Shown in pieces: positions 18,501 to 26,831 of a stretch of DNA of 64,000 nucleotides. The notes below the pieces were generated by a model. The model was not told the origin of the DNA and made no database searches. It was given only the letters and a program-made list of their open reading frames with translations. Source of the DNA: Aliidongia sp035943795. Lineage in GTDB: Bacteria > Pseudomonadota > Alphaproteobacteria > ATCC43930 > CGMCC-115725. The translations under genes and the position numbers were made by a program. Numbering within the stretch: the first letter of the stretch is position 1; the number at the start of each line of letters is the position of its first letter. The stretch spans positions 1-64,000 of the forward strand of contig NZ_DASZBY010000093.1 of NCBI RefSeq assembly GCF_035943795.1, given 5' to 3'.

Positions 18501-18764
18501 GCCGTCGCCGGTCGCCTGGCTGACCATATACAGCATGTTCTCGACGCCGTTGACCTGCTGCTCGATCGGCGTGGCGACGGTATCGGCGACCACGTCGGCC
18601 GAGGCCCCCGGGTAGGAGGCGGTAACGACGATGGTCGGCGGCGCGATCTCGGGATATTGCGCGACCGGCAATGCGAAATAGGCAAAGCCGCCGATGATCG
18701 TGACGAAGATCGACACGACCGCCGCGAAGATCGGGCGATCGATGAAGAAATGCGAGATGTTCAT
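15600..18764 (-). CDS. RND efflux permease, AcrB/MexB (HAE1) type
   Basis: Complete 1054-residue drug/proton antiporter of the inner membrane. The N-terminus MNISHFFIDRPIFAAVVSI, the proton-relay aspartates in VGIVVDDAIVVVENVERNM, and the late helices with GAGAEMRQSLGTAVFFGMLG are diagnostic of the HAE1 group. Length matches AcrB. It is the second gene of an adaptor-permease pair, 11 bp after the adaptor stop. Substrates are probably hydrophobic or amphiphilic toxins (family knowledge). No TolC-like channel gene is linked. It is distinct from the MdtB-like permease at 1-3207. Confidence 0.95.
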   Translation of the reverse strand: MNISHFFIDRPIFAAVVSIFVTIIGGFAYFALPVAQYPEIAPPTIVVTASYPGASADVVADTVATPIEQQVNGVENMLYMVSQATGDGNVSITVTFSLGTNLDTAQVLVQNRVAIAQPRLPETVQRLGVTVKKNSPDLMMVVHLSSPDKSRDQLYISNYATLQVKDVLARITGVGDVRIFGARDYSMRIWLDPDKIQSRNLTAGEVVAALQAQNVQVSAGVLNAPPTPNPGAFQLNVQTLGRLTDPRQFDDVIVKTDAAGRVTRIRDIARVELGAQDYGANGYLDDRQAVPLLIFQQPGTNALETADHVIATMEQLSKAFPIGVKYDIVYNPTQFIAQSVDEVQKTIYEAVVLVVIVVILFLQTWRASVIPIVAIPVSLIGTFAVLAAFGYSLNNLSLFGLVLAVGIVVDDAIVVVENVERNMRLGMNPREAAHKSMDEVGGALIAIALVLCAVFIPAAFIPGISGQFFRQFAVTIAASTAISLLVSLTLSPALCAILFKPHVEHHEQKHSLLARPFVAFFAGFNRGFEWLADRYGRLTGRLTRMAVLMLLVYAGLIGLTGFQFSRAPTGFIPDQDQGYLICVFQLPPGSSLARTDAVVRKATGIILDTPGIAHAVVLAGFDGATFTNAPNAGAIFTPFKPFPERVAAGQTSASIQADLRRRLGALQEAFTLVIQPPPVRGIGNAGGFKMMVQDKRGRGLQALEAATGEILAAANKTPGLVGVFSLFNNRTPKVYADIDRVKAEMLNVSADKVFEALQVYLGSAYVNDFNYLGRTYQVTAQADAQFRENVSDIANLKTRNGAGQMVPIGSVTSFRDITGPYRVPRYNLYPAAEVQGSLLPGYSTGYALAQLEKIAAERLSDGFGYEWTELSYQEKLAGNSGILVFAASVLFVFLVLAAQYESWALPLSVVLIVPMCLLAAVSGLLLRGIAVNILAQVGFVVLVGLAAKNAILIVEFARQAEDEGQDRFQAAITAARTRLRPILMTSFAFILGVVPLAIATGAGAEMRQSLGTAVFFGMLGVTCFGLIFTPIFYVVIRGLVGRRAGKAVPATPAP

Positions 18765-18775
18765 GGGGCCCTGCC

Positions 18776-20008
18776 TCAGCCGGCCGTCGCGGAGGACTTG
18801 ATCTCGCCGGGCTGCGGCGTGACCTTTGCCCCGGGGCGCGCCCGCACCAGCCCGTCGATGATCACCCGGTCCTTGGGATCGATGCCGGAGCGGATGACCC
18901 GCAGCCCGTCGATGGTCGGTCCCAGCCGGACCAGCTTCGGCACCACCGTGCCATCCTCGGCGACGGTCAACAGCAGCTTGGAGGATTGGTCGGTGACGAC
19001 GGCGGCATCAGGCACCAGGATCGCCTGATAGGGCTCCGATCCCGGAATGCGCAGGCGGCCGAACTGGCCGGAGGTCAGGAAGAAGTTCGGGTTCGGGAAT
19101 ACGCCCCGCGCGCGGATCGTGCCGGCACTGCGATCGACCTGATTATCGACGAAATTCATGATGCCCTCGCGCGTCCACTGGGCCTCGTCGGTCAGTCGCG
19201 CGAACACGGGCACGCCCTTGTCGCGGTTGGATTTGAGCTTTCCGCTGGCCGAGGCGCGTTCGTAGGCGAGGAACTGCGCCTCGCTCATGTCGAAGTTCAG
19301 ATAGATCGGATCGAGCGAGACGATCGTCGTCAGCAGGGTCGGCGTGCCGGTGGCGCCGCCGCTGACCAGGTTGCCGATCGACACCAGATGCTGGCTGATG
19401 CGCCCGGTGAGCGGTGCCGTCACATGGCTGAATTCCAGGTCGAGTTGTGCCTGCCGGACCGCCGCCTTGCCGGTCTCGACCGAGGCCGCCGCCGATTTCA
19501 TGGTCTGCAGCCGCTCGTCATAGGTCGACTGGGCGACGAAATCCTTTTCACGCAGCGAAGCAGCCCGCGCCAGCTGCCGATTGGCCAGATCGAGAGTCGA
19601 TTCCGCCGTCGCCAACTGGGCCTGGGCCTGCTGCTGCTCGATCTCGTAGGGCCGCGGATCGATGACGAACAGCAGGTCGCCCTTGTTCACGATCTGGCCG
19701 TCGGTGAAATGGATCTCGGTCAGGTAGCCCGGCACGCGGGCGCGGATCTCGACATAGTCGACCGCCGCGAACTGCCCGGTATATTCATCCCACTCGGTCA
19801 CTTCCTTCTGCAGCGGCTGACTGACCGTGACCGGCGGGGGCGCTGCCGGGGCGGCCTGGGCGACGGCCGGCCGCGTCGGGTGGCCCAGCAGCACGGCCGA
19901 CAAGCCGCTCGCCGCCGCGAGACCGGCGCCCACGAGCAGGTAATGTGTCCAACGGCGGGCGCGGACGGGGGGATTCTTCTGGGTCGGGGGCGGCGGTTGC
20001 GTCGACAC
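18776..20008 (-). CDS. RND periplasmic adaptor subunit, AcrA/MexA type
   Basis: Membrane-fusion protein of 410 residues paired with the AcrB-like permease. After a cytoplasmic Pro-rich start there is one membrane helix (HYLLVGAGLAAASGL), a lipoyl domain (YVEIRARVPGYLTEIHFTDG), an alpha-helical hairpin (about residues 115-185), the second lipoyl half (SHVTAPLTGRISQH) and beta-barrel/membrane-proximal domains ending in KVTPQPGEI. The GTG start at 20008 is preferred: GAGAGG lies 10 nt upstream, while the open frame to 20224 adds an Arg/Ser-rich stretch unlike the family. No regulator gene of the AcrR type is beside it. Confidence 0.9.
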   Translation of the reverse strand: MSTQPPPPTQKNPPVRARRWTHYLLVGAGLAAASGLSAVLLGHPTRPAVAQAAPAAPPPVTVSQPLQKEVTEWDEYTGQFAAVDYVEIRARVPGYLTEIHFTDGQIVNKGDLLFVIDPRPYEIEQQQAQAQLATAESTLDLANRQLARAASLREKDFVAQSTYDERLQTMKSAAASVETGKAAVRQAQLDLEFSHVTAPLTGRISQHLVSIGNLVSGGATGTPTLLTTIVSLDPIYLNFDMSEAQFLAYERASASGKLKSNRDKGVPVFARLTDEAQWTREGIMNFVDNQVDRSAGTIRARGVFPNPNFFLTSGQFGRLRIPGSEPYQAILVPDAAVVTDQSSKLLLTVAEDGTVVPKLVRLGPTIDGLRVIRSGIDPKDRVIIDGLVRARPGAKVTPQPGEIKSSATAG

Positions 20009-20395
20009 GGAATGGATACCTCTCGGGGGCGCGCGGGCAGGAATGGAAGCGGACGGGCATCGTCGGACGGATCGGACACATCCGCGGGTCGTGGACGGGC
20101 GGTATAATGCCCTCAGTCCGGCTACAGAGGAAAGCCCTCTGCTACCGCAAAGCTCGTCAGGACGGCTCGCCGATGTCCTGTGCCAGACGGCTGTTTCCCG
20201 GTCTGGCATCTCCGCCGCCGCCACCGCAACTTCGCCGGGTGGCCGGTGTCCTGGCGGCAGTCGTAATCACGTTCGATCAATCGCGAATATCCCCGCATTC
20301 CCCCTTCCACGCGGTTCGGCCTGCGGGCTAGGATCGGTCCAGGACCTTGATTTCCAAAGGCACGGGGCGCCTCGAGACCTCCGGAGAGACCGCGG
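20009..20395. other. Intergenic region with two small hairpins
   Basis: The 387 bp between the divergent adaptor (-) and amino-acid binding-protein (+) genes holds no convincing gene. A TATAAT hexamer occurs at 20102-20107 (+) but without a recognisable -35. Two hairpins follow: CAGAGG/CCTCTG at 20124-20140 and TGCCAGAC/GTCTGGCA at 20181-20208 (8-bp stem). They would lie in the leader if transcription starts near 20113. I could not match a known riboswitch. Confidence 0.45.
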
Positions 20396-21229
20396 ATGAT
20401 TTCACGCCGATCCCTGGCCCTGCTCGCCGGCAGCGCCGCCCTCGTCTCCAGCCTGGGCGTCGCGCGCGCGGCCGACGCGCCGGAGTCGACCTTCGACCGG
20501 ATCAAGCGCACGAAGAAGCTGCGGATCGGCGCGATCGCGGGCGGCGAGCCCTATTACCACAAGGATCTGGTCGCGGGAAAATGGTCGGGCTTCTGCGTCG
20601 ACATGGCGACCGATCTCGCCGCACAGTTCGAGGCCGAGCTGGACATCGTCGAGAGCACCTGGGGCAATGCGGTGCTGGACCTCCAGGCCGACAAGATCGA
20701 CATCATGTTCGGCGTCAACCCGACGCCCAAGCGCGCCTTCGCCATCGATTTCTGCAAGCCGCTGTTCACCAACGCCTTCACCATCCTGGCCAAGAAGGGC
20801 TTCGAGCCGAAGACCTGGGCCGACCTCAACGACCCGAAGGTCAAGATCGCCGTCGACATCGGCTCGTCCCACGACGCGATCGCGCGCCGCCTGTGTCCCA
20901 AGGCCGAGATCGTCGGTTTCAAGACCGCCGACGAGGCGACCCTGGCGCTGCAGACCGGCCGGGTCGATGCCCAGGTGCTGGTGGTCATCCTGTCGCTGAC
21001 CATGCTCAAGAAGAACCCGAACGTCGGCCAGCTGATCGTGCCGCAGCCGCTGATGGGCACCACGACCAATCCCGGCGTGCGCAAGGAGGCGGACAAATCC
21101 TTCCGCGACTTCGTCGACGTCTGGGTCGATTACAACCGTAGCATCGGCCAGGTGCGCGAGTGGGTGTCGAAGAACCTGGAACTGGTCGGCGTGCAGACGG
21201 GCGACATTCCGCCGGCGGTGAATTTCTAG
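20396..21229 (+). CDS. ABC transporter substrate-binding protein, polar amino-acid family
   Basis: Periplasmic solute-binding protein of 277 residues (SBP family 3). The signal peptide begins MISRRSLALLAGS, with a twin-arginine-like start and AARAADA-type cleavage near residue 26. The fold is recognisable from LRIGAIAGGEPYYHK, WSGFCVDMATDLAAQF, DIMFGVNPTPKRAFAIDF and IAVDIGSSHD. It would deliver a polar amino acid or derivative to the permease encoded 10 bp downstream. GGAGAG lies 7 nt before the ATG. The linked DadA-like oxidase suggests a D-amino acid or secondary amine as ligand (inference). Confidence 0.92.
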   Translation: MISRRSLALLAGSAALVSSLGVARAADAPESTFDRIKRTKKLRIGAIAGGEPYYHKDLVAGKWSGFCVDMATDLAAQFEAELDIVESTWGNAVLDLQADKIDIMFGVNPTPKRAFAIDFCKPLFTNAFTILAKKGFEPKTWADLNDPKVKIAVDIGSSHDAIARRLCPKAEIVGFKTADEATLALQTGRVDAQVLVVILSLTMLKKNPNVGQLIVPQPLMGTTTNPGVRKEADKSFRDFVDVWVDYNRSIGQVREWVSKNLELVGVQTGDIPPAVNF

Positions 21230-21239
21230 GGCTTCTCCC

Positions 21240-21902
21240 ATGTACCAATGGGACTTCGGCGCATTGTGGAGCTACCGGAGCCTGGTCTGGGTCGGGCTCG
21301 GCTACACGGTCGGATACACCATCCTGTGCGTGGTGCTGGGCCTCATCGTCGGCACCGCCGCGGGCCTCGGCCGGCTCGCCCAGTCCCGGTTCACGACCTG
21401 GCCGCTGATTTTCTACATCGAAGTGTTCCGCTGCACCCCGCTTCTGGTGCAACTGGTCTGGTTCTACTACGCGCTGCCGGTGCTGCTGGGCATCTCCATG
21501 TCGCCGGCGCTCGCCGCGACCCTGACCTTGAGCCTCTATGGCGGCGCCTTCTATGCCGAGATCATCCGCGCCGGCATCACCTCGATCGATGCCGGCCAAT
21601 GGGACGCCGGAAGGGCGCTCGGCCTCGGCCGGCTATCGCTGATGCGCAAGATCATCCTGCCCCAGGCCTTGAAGCGCATGCTGCCGCCGCTGATGAACCA
21701 GTCGATCATCCAATTGAAGAACACCTCGCTCGTCTCGGTACTGGCGGTGCCGGACCTGCTGTACCAGGGCCAGGTCGTCACCGCGGCGACCTACCGGCCG
21801 CTCGAGGTCTATACCCTGGTGGCGCTGGTCTATTTCGCCGTGCTGTTCCCGCTGACCCTGGCGGTCCAGGGGCTGGAACGGCGGCTCGCCGTTCATGCCT
21901 GA
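21240..21902 (+). CDS. ABC transporter permease, polar amino-acid (HisM) family
   Basis: Inner-membrane permease of 220 residues with about five hydrophobic segments. The ATPase-coupling EAA loop is visible: DAGQWDAGRALGLGRLSLMRKIILPQAL. It is the partner of the binding protein just upstream. Only one permease gene and no ATP-binding subunit are present here, so it must act as a homodimer or with a second permease, energised by an ATPase encoded elsewhere. Its last 8 bp (ATGCCTGA) overlap the start of the next gene, indicating an operon. Confidence 0.92.
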   Translation: MYQWDFGALWSYRSLVWVGLGYTVGYTILCVVLGLIVGTAAGLGRLAQSRFTTWPLIFYIEVFRCTPLLVQLVWFYYALPVLLGISMSPALAATLTLSLYGGAFYAEIIRAGITSIDAGQWDAGRALGLGRLSLMRKIILPQALKRMLPPLMNQSIIQLKNTSLVSVLAVPDLLYQGQVVTAATYRPLEVYTLVALVYFAVLFPLTLAVQGLERRLAVHA

Positions 21903-23142
21903 GGCCCTGATCATCGGTGCCGGCATCGTCGGGCTGAGTGTAGCACTCGCCCTGCAGCGCGATGGCCATCGGGTGACCGTGCTCGATCCGGCGGGGCCGG
22001 CCGGCGGTGCTTCCTTCGGCAATGCCGGCTGGCTGAGTGGCGCCTCGGTCGTGCCGAGCGCCTATCCGGGCATGCTGAAATCCGTGCCCGGCTGGCTGCT
22101 GGATCCGTTGGGGCCCCTGTCGCTGCGCTGGCGCTACCTGCCCAAGGCCGCGCCCTGGCTGTGGCGCTTCCTGCGCGCCGGCACGACGCCGCAGATCCGG
22201 GCGCAGGCCAGGGCGTTGCGCGAATTGCTGGCGCCGTCGGTCGCCGCCCATCGGGCCTTGGCCGAGGCGGTCGGCGCCACCCATCTCATGCATCGGCACG
22301 GCGCGTTGTGGGTCTACCGGACGGAGACGGCATTCCGCGCCGACGCGGCAGGCGCGGCGTTGCGTAGGGCCAATGGCATTGAGGTCGACGACCTCGACGC
22401 CGACGCCCTGCGCCAGCTGGAACCGAGCCTCAGCCGCGACATCCGCTTCGCCCGCTTCATTTCGGAGAATGGCCATTGTGCCGATCCTGGCGAGCTGTGC
22501 CGCCTCGGCGCCGAGACGCTGGTGCGAGACGGCGGGCAGGTGCTGCGTGAGCGCGCCGTCGCGATCGAACAGCGCGACGGCCGGGTCGTGGCGGTGCGGA
22601 CCGACCAGGCCAACCATGCCCTCGACTGGCTCGTCCTCGCCGCCGGCGCCTGGTCGGCGCCGTTGGCGGCCCAGTTGGGCGACCGGGTGCCGCTCGAGAG
22701 CGAGCGGGGCTATCACCTGGAAATCACGGCATCCGAGGCGATGCCGCGGCTGCCGATCATGTCCGGCGAAGGCAAGTTCGCGGTGACGCCGATGGCGGGC
22801 CGGCTGCGGCTTGCGGGCACCGTCGAATTCGCCGGCCTTGATGCCCCGCCCGACTGGCGCCGCGCCGACCTGCTGCTGCGCCAGGCACGGGCCCTGTTCC
22901 CAGCCCTGCCGGAAACGATGCCCGAAGCGCGCCTGTCGCGGTGGCTCGGTCATCGCCCCAGCACGCCGGACAGCCTGCCGGTGATCGGCCGGTCGCGTGC
23001 CGCCGCCAATGCCATCCATGCCTTCGGCCATGGCCATGTCGGGCTGGCCGGCGGTCCGTTCACCGGGACCCTGGTCGCCGACCTGATCGCCGGCCGGACG
23101 CCGCCGATCGACCTCGCCCCCTTCTCGCCGGGGAGATTCTGA
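21895..23142 (+). CDS. FAD-dependent amine/amino-acid oxidoreductase, DadA-like
   Basis: Flavoprotein of 415 residues of the DAO family. The FAD dinucleotide motif is at the N-terminus (IIGAGIVGLSVALAL), followed by ASFGNAGWLSGASVVPSAYPGM, which is characteristic of D-amino acid dehydrogenases. The C-terminal FAD contact region contains GHRPSTPDSLPVIGRS and HAFGHGHVGLAGGPFTG. It probably oxidises a D-amino acid or related amine imported by the co-transcribed ABC transporter, passing electrons to the respiratory chain. It starts inside the permease stop region. Confidence 0.87.
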   Translation: MPEALIIGAGIVGLSVALALQRDGHRVTVLDPAGPAGGASFGNAGWLSGASVVPSAYPGMLKSVPGWLLDPLGPLSLRWRYLPKAAPWLWRFLRAGTTPQIRAQARALRELLAPSVAAHRALAEAVGATHLMHRHGALWVYRTETAFRADAAGAALRRANGIEVDDLDADALRQLEPSLSRDIRFARFISENGHCADPGELCRLGAETLVRDGGQVLRERAVAIEQRDGRVVAVRTDQANHALDWLVLAAGAWSAPLAAQLGDRVPLESERGYHLEITASEAMPRLPIMSGEGKFAVTPMAGRLRLAGTVEFAGLDAPPDWRRADLLLRQARALFPALPETMPEARLSRWLGHRPSTPDSLPVIGRSRAAANAIHAFGHGHVGLAGGPFTGTLVADLIAGRTPPIDLAPFSPGRF

Positions 23143-23145
23143 AAG

Positions 23146-24222
23146 ATGCGCCGGCTGATCCTGCTGCTGCTCGCCCTCGCCTGGAACCCTGCCTGGGCCG
23201 AAACCGAGTTGATCGCCGCCTATCCCGACGCGATCAAGGGACCGACGGCCGCCCATGGCGCGATCATCTGGAACCACGGTCTGTCGCAGCAGGAGGCTAA
23301 CGCCAAAGCACCGATCGCGGCCGTGATGACGATGTTCCGGGACGCCGGCTGGGATGTCTATCGCCTGACCCGGGGCATCGCCGCGGATCGCGAAGAGGAC
23401 AGTGTCGTGGCGTTGCTGGCTGCGATCGACGGGTTGAAGGCCAAGGGCTACGGCAAACTGGTGACGGCCGGCCAGTCGTTCGGCTCGTGGATCTCGCTCG
23501 CCGCCGCCGCGCGTACCGACAAGCTGACCGCGGTGCTGGTGAACGCCCCGGCGGCTTACGGCGACGCAAGCAAGCGCGGCTTCGAGCAGAACGCGACCCT
23601 GCTCTATCCCAAGCTGGAGGCCCTTCCGCATATCCCGGTCATCATCAGCTTCTTCAACCGCGACCTGTTCGATCCCGGCGGTCGCGGACCGAAAGCCGAC
23701 CGGATCCTGGGCGAACGCGGCGTGCCGCACCTGATCATCGACCGGCCGGCCGTGCTCGAAGGTCATGGCGCCGGCAGCTCGGTCTATTTCGCCAGGCGTT
23801 TCGGCCCGTGCTGGCTCACCGCCGCCGAAACGGGCCAGATGCCTGCGCTCGCAAGCTGCGAGACCCATTGGGGCGAGACACCGAGCGCCGATCTGGCGCT
23901 GCCGGCCGGGTTCGCCATGACACCGGGCGGGCTGGCCGGCAAATGGTACGGCAACTACACAAGCGGGCGTGAGGTGATGCTGGCCGTGTCCCGCATCGAG
24001 GGCGATAAGGCGGCCGCATTGCTCTTGACGGGACCGACCAATGCCCTGGCGGCGGGATCGACACCGCTGACCGGCCAGGTGGCAGACGGCGGCCTGGCCT
24101 TCGCCGAGCCTGGCAAGACCCGGGTCGCCCTGACACCGGCGCCGGATGGCACCGCGACGCTGCTGTGGACCTCGGCCGACGGGACCGGCCGGCTCGCTGC
24201 CCTGCTTCATCGCGTCCCATGA
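23146..24222 (+). CDS. Secreted alpha/beta-hydrolase-like protein of unknown function
   Basis: Protein of 358 residues with a signal peptide (MRRLILLLLALAWNPAWAE). A nucleophile-elbow-like motif GQSFGSW (GxSxG) is at about residues 109-115, in a region that looks like an alpha/beta-hydrolase core: HGAIIWNHGLS as the oxyanion strand and a late HGAGSSVYF that could supply the histidine. The last 90 residues look like a separate beta-rich domain (LAGKWYGNYTSGREVMLAVS). It begins 3 bp after the DadA-like gene and probably belongs to that operon. I do not recognise a characterised family; substrate unknown. Confidence 0.7.
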   Translation: MRRLILLLLALAWNPAWAETELIAAYPDAIKGPTAAHGAIIWNHGLSQQEANAKAPIAAVMTMFRDAGWDVYRLTRGIAADREEDSVVALLAAIDGLKAKGYGKLVTAGQSFGSWISLAAAARTDKLTAVLVNAPAAYGDASKRGFEQNATLLYPKLEALPHIPVIISFFNRDLFDPGGRGPKADRILGERGVPHLIIDRPAVLEGHGAGSSVYFARRFGPCWLTAAETGQMPALASCETHWGETPSADLALPAGFAMTPGGLAGKWYGNYTSGREVMLAVSRIEGDKAAALLLTGPTNALAAGSTPLTGQVADGGLAFAEPGKTRVALTPAPDGTATLLWTSADGTGRLAALLHRVP

Positions 24223-24269
24223 GCGGGCACTTGCCCCGACGCGCCCGGACCGTCTACTGATCCCCTCTC

Positions 24270-25445
24270 ATGACCAACTACGACGTCGTCATCATCGGTG
24301 CCGGGGCGGCCGGCCTCATGTGCGCGCTCAGCGCCGGCGGCCGCGGGCGGCGCGTGCTGCTGATCGACCATGCCGACGAGGCCGGCAAGAAGATCCTGAT
24401 CTCGGGCGGCGGCCGTTGCAATTTCACCAACCGGGACGTGGTGCCCGACTGCTTCCTGTCGGCCAACCCGCATTTCGTGAAATCGGCGCTGAAGCGATAC
24501 AGCCAACACGACTTCATCGCGCTGGTCGAGAAGCACCGCATCCCCTATCACGAGCGCAATCTGGGCCAGCTGTTTTGCGACGGCTCGGCGCGCGAGATCC
24601 TGGCCATGCTGCTGGCCGAATGCGCCGCGGCCGGCGTCCAGATCTGGCTCGACACCAAGGTGACGGCGATCGACAAGCCCGAGCGGTTCCGGATCGAGAC
24701 CGATCGCCGGCCGGTCGAGGCTGAGGCGCTGGTGCTGGCGACCGGCGGCCTGTCGATCCCCAAGATGGGGGCGACCGGCTTCGCCCACGACGTCGCCCGG
24801 AAATTCGGCCTGAAGATGACCCAAACCCGACCGGCCCTGGTGCCCCTGACCGTCGGACCGGAGGATCTGGCACTGATGCAGCCGCTGGCCGGCGTCTCGC
24901 TCGATACCATGGCATCCCGCGAAAAGCGCCGGTTCCGCGAGGCGATGCTGTTCACCCACCGCGGCCTGTCCGGCCCGGTGATCCTGCAGATCTCGTCCTA
25001 TTGGCAACCGGGCGAGACGATCCTGCTCGACCTGCTGCCCGACCTCGACCTGGCACCCTACCTGATCGAGCGCAAGAAAACCCGGCCCAAGGCCGAATTG
25101 AAGACCGTCCTGACCGAGATCCTGCCCGGCCGCCTCGCGCTGAAGCTGGTCGAGGACCGGATGCCGAACCAGTCGATGGCCACATATCCGGACAAGGCGC
25201 TGCTGCGCGTGGCCGAGCAGTTGAAACGCTGGCCGCTGAAGCCGGCCGGCACCGAAGGCTATGCCAAGGCCGAGGTGACATCGGGCGGCATCGACACCGA
25301 CGGGCTATCGTCGCAGACCCTGGGCGCCAAGGCGGTGCCGGGTCTCCATGCCATCGGCGAGGCGGTCGACGTGACCGGCTGGCTGGGCGGCTATAATTTC
25401 CAATGGGCCTGGTCGAGCGGCTGGTGCGCCGGCCAGGCCGTCTGA
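24270..25445 (+). CDS. HI0933/YhiN-family flavoprotein
   Basis: FAD/NAD(P)-binding protein of 391 residues. The N-terminal dinucleotide motif is VVIIGAGAAGLMCALSAGGRG, and the family hallmark GKKILISGGGRCNFTN follows. The C-terminal signature is GLHAIGEAVDVTGWLGGYNFQWAWSSG. This widespread family (E. coli YhiN, H. influenzae HI0933) has no settled reaction. Length is typical. It follows the secreted hydrolase by 47 bp and precedes an oxidoreductase gene by 12 bp, suggesting an operon with the latter. Confidence 0.9.
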   Translation: MTNYDVVIIGAGAAGLMCALSAGGRGRRVLLIDHADEAGKKILISGGGRCNFTNRDVVPDCFLSANPHFVKSALKRYSQHDFIALVEKHRIPYHERNLGQLFCDGSAREILAMLLAECAAAGVQIWLDTKVTAIDKPERFRIETDRRPVEAEALVLATGGLSIPKMGATGFAHDVARKFGLKMTQTRPALVPLTVGPEDLALMQPLAGVSLDTMASREKRRFREAMLFTHRGLSGPVILQISSYWQPGETILLDLLPDLDLAPYLIERKKTRPKAELKTVLTEILPGRLALKLVEDRMPNQSMATYPDKALLRVAEQLKRWPLKPAGTEGYAKAEVTSGGIDTDGLSSQTLGAKAVPGLHAIGEAVDVTGWLGGYNFQWAWSSGWCAGQAV

Positions 25446-25457
25446 AAAGGAAGAACA

Positions 25458-26414
25458 ATGACCTATCGCGTCGCCGTCCTGGGCCTGGGCATCATGGGCC
25501 AGCGCATGCTGAGCCACCTGACGCTGCACGAGAAATTCGCCGTCCTCGGCGGCTGGGACGCCTCGCCCGAAGCGCGCGCCCATGCCAAGACCCTGCATCC
25601 GACCATCGATTTCGACACGCCGGCCGAGGCGCTGATCCGATCGGGCGACACCGACCTCGTCTATATCGGCGTGCCGCCCATGGCCCATGCCGGCTACGCC
25701 CTGGCGGCGATCGAGGCTAAGAAAGCCGTGCTGTGCGAGAAGCCGCTCGGCGTCGACGTCGCCGACAGCCGCGCGCTGACCCGGCGCATGGAAGCCTCCG
25801 GCCTGCCCCAGGCGGTCAATTTCGCCTATGGCTCGTCGCGCGCCGGCGAAGCGATCCAGAACGCCTATGCGGCCGGCGCGTTCGGCACCTTGCTGGGCGT
25901 CGACATTCGCCAGCATTTCGCGGTCTGGCCGCGTCCCTGGCAGGCGAACGCGAGGTGGCTGGCGCTCAGGGAGGAAGGCGGCTTCGTACGCGAGGTGCTG
26001 TCGCATTTCCTCTATCTGTGCGACCGCGTGCTGGGACCGGCGACGCTCGACACCTTCGACGTGCGCCATCCGGCCGATCCGACCCTGTGCGAGACCCACG
26101 CCAGCGCCCGGCTGACCGCCGCGGGCGTGCCGATCTCCGTCGCCAGCTCGGCCGGCGGCGTCGGTCCTGACCTGGTCGAGATCACGTTCTGGGGCACGAA
26201 AAAATCCCACCGCATCACCGACTGGTACCGGACCGAGGAGACCGAGGGCGGCCCCTGGGTCGAGACCACGCCGGTCGTCGAGGATTTCCGGCGCGACGGC
26301 GCCTTCCGGCAACTGAACCAGATCATCGCCATGCTCGAGGGCAAGCCGCACAGCCTGCCCGACTTCCGCGCGGCGTTGCGGGTCCAGGAATTGATCGAGG
26401 CGATCCTCGCGTGA
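25458..26414 (+). CDS. Gfo/Idh/MocA-family NAD(P)-dependent oxidoreductase
   Basis: Protein of 318 residues with an N-terminal Rossmann fold (VAVLGLGIMGQRML) and the family motif CEKPLGVD, whose lysine is the usual catalytic/cofactor residue (about residue 95). The C-terminal alpha/beta domain contains LREEGGFVREVLSHFLYL. Family members oxidise or reduce sugars, inositols and related polyols; the substrate here is unknown. An AAGGAAG ribosome site precedes the ATG. Its stop overlaps the next gene by 4 bp. Confidence 0.88.
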   Translation: MTYRVAVLGLGIMGQRMLSHLTLHEKFAVLGGWDASPEARAHAKTLHPTIDFDTPAEALIRSGDTDLVYIGVPPMAHAGYALAAIEAKKAVLCEKPLGVDVADSRALTRRMEASGLPQAVNFAYGSSRAGEAIQNAYAAGAFGTLLGVDIRQHFAVWPRPWQANARWLALREEGGFVREVLSHFLYLCDRVLGPATLDTFDVRHPADPTLCETHASARLTAAGVPISVASSAGGVGPDLVEITFWGTKKSHRITDWYRTEETEGGPWVETTPVVEDFRRDGAFRQLNQIIAMLEGKPHSLPDFRAALRVQELIEAILA

Positions 26415-26809
26415 CCCGGCAGGCCAGGACATTGCTGCTGGTTGTGGCACTGATCCTGGTCGGGACGGTTTCGAGCGCGCTGACCCGGGTCTACGACCGG
26501 CTGCCGGACGATGCCCAGCCGCTACCGCCGCTGGCCGACGGCCTGTCGACAGTCGCGGCAACGGCCCGTCAGCAATTCGCCGATCGGGTCCGCGAGCGAT
26601 TTGCCGCCGGCTCGGACGAGCGGGTCCTGATGCTGGAACTGTGGAAAGAAGGGTTCGAGCATCCGGGGGAAGGCGACGGTCGCCGGCATTGGGCCTCGCT
26701 GGAGCGGCGAAGCCTGGCCTGCACGCGCGCCTGGACCGTGACCTGGACGACCGACGAGGGCGGCCATCTCGCTACTATCGACGGGACCTACATCCCGTCA
26801 TGCTCATGA
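26411..26809 (+). CDS. Small exported protein of unknown function
   Basis: Protein of 132 residues starting at a GTG that overlaps the oxidoreductase stop (GTGA). An N-terminal hydrophobic helix (TLLLVVALILVGTVSSAL) is a signal anchor or signal peptide. The rest is soluble, with two cysteines in the mature part (RSLACTRAW and the C-terminal SCS) that could form a disulfide in the periplasm. I do not recognise a family. It is coupled to the Gfo/Idh/MocA gene and followed after 22 bp by the D-aminopeptidase-like gene. Confidence 0.65.
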   Translation: MTRQARTLLLVVALILVGTVSSALTRVYDRLPDDAQPLPPLADGLSTVAATARQQFADRVRERFAAGSDERVLMLELWKEGFEHPGEGDGRRHWASLERRSLACTRAWTVTWTTDEGGHLATIDGTYIPSCS

Positions 26810-26831
26810 ACGACCGTACCAAGAGGGCATT

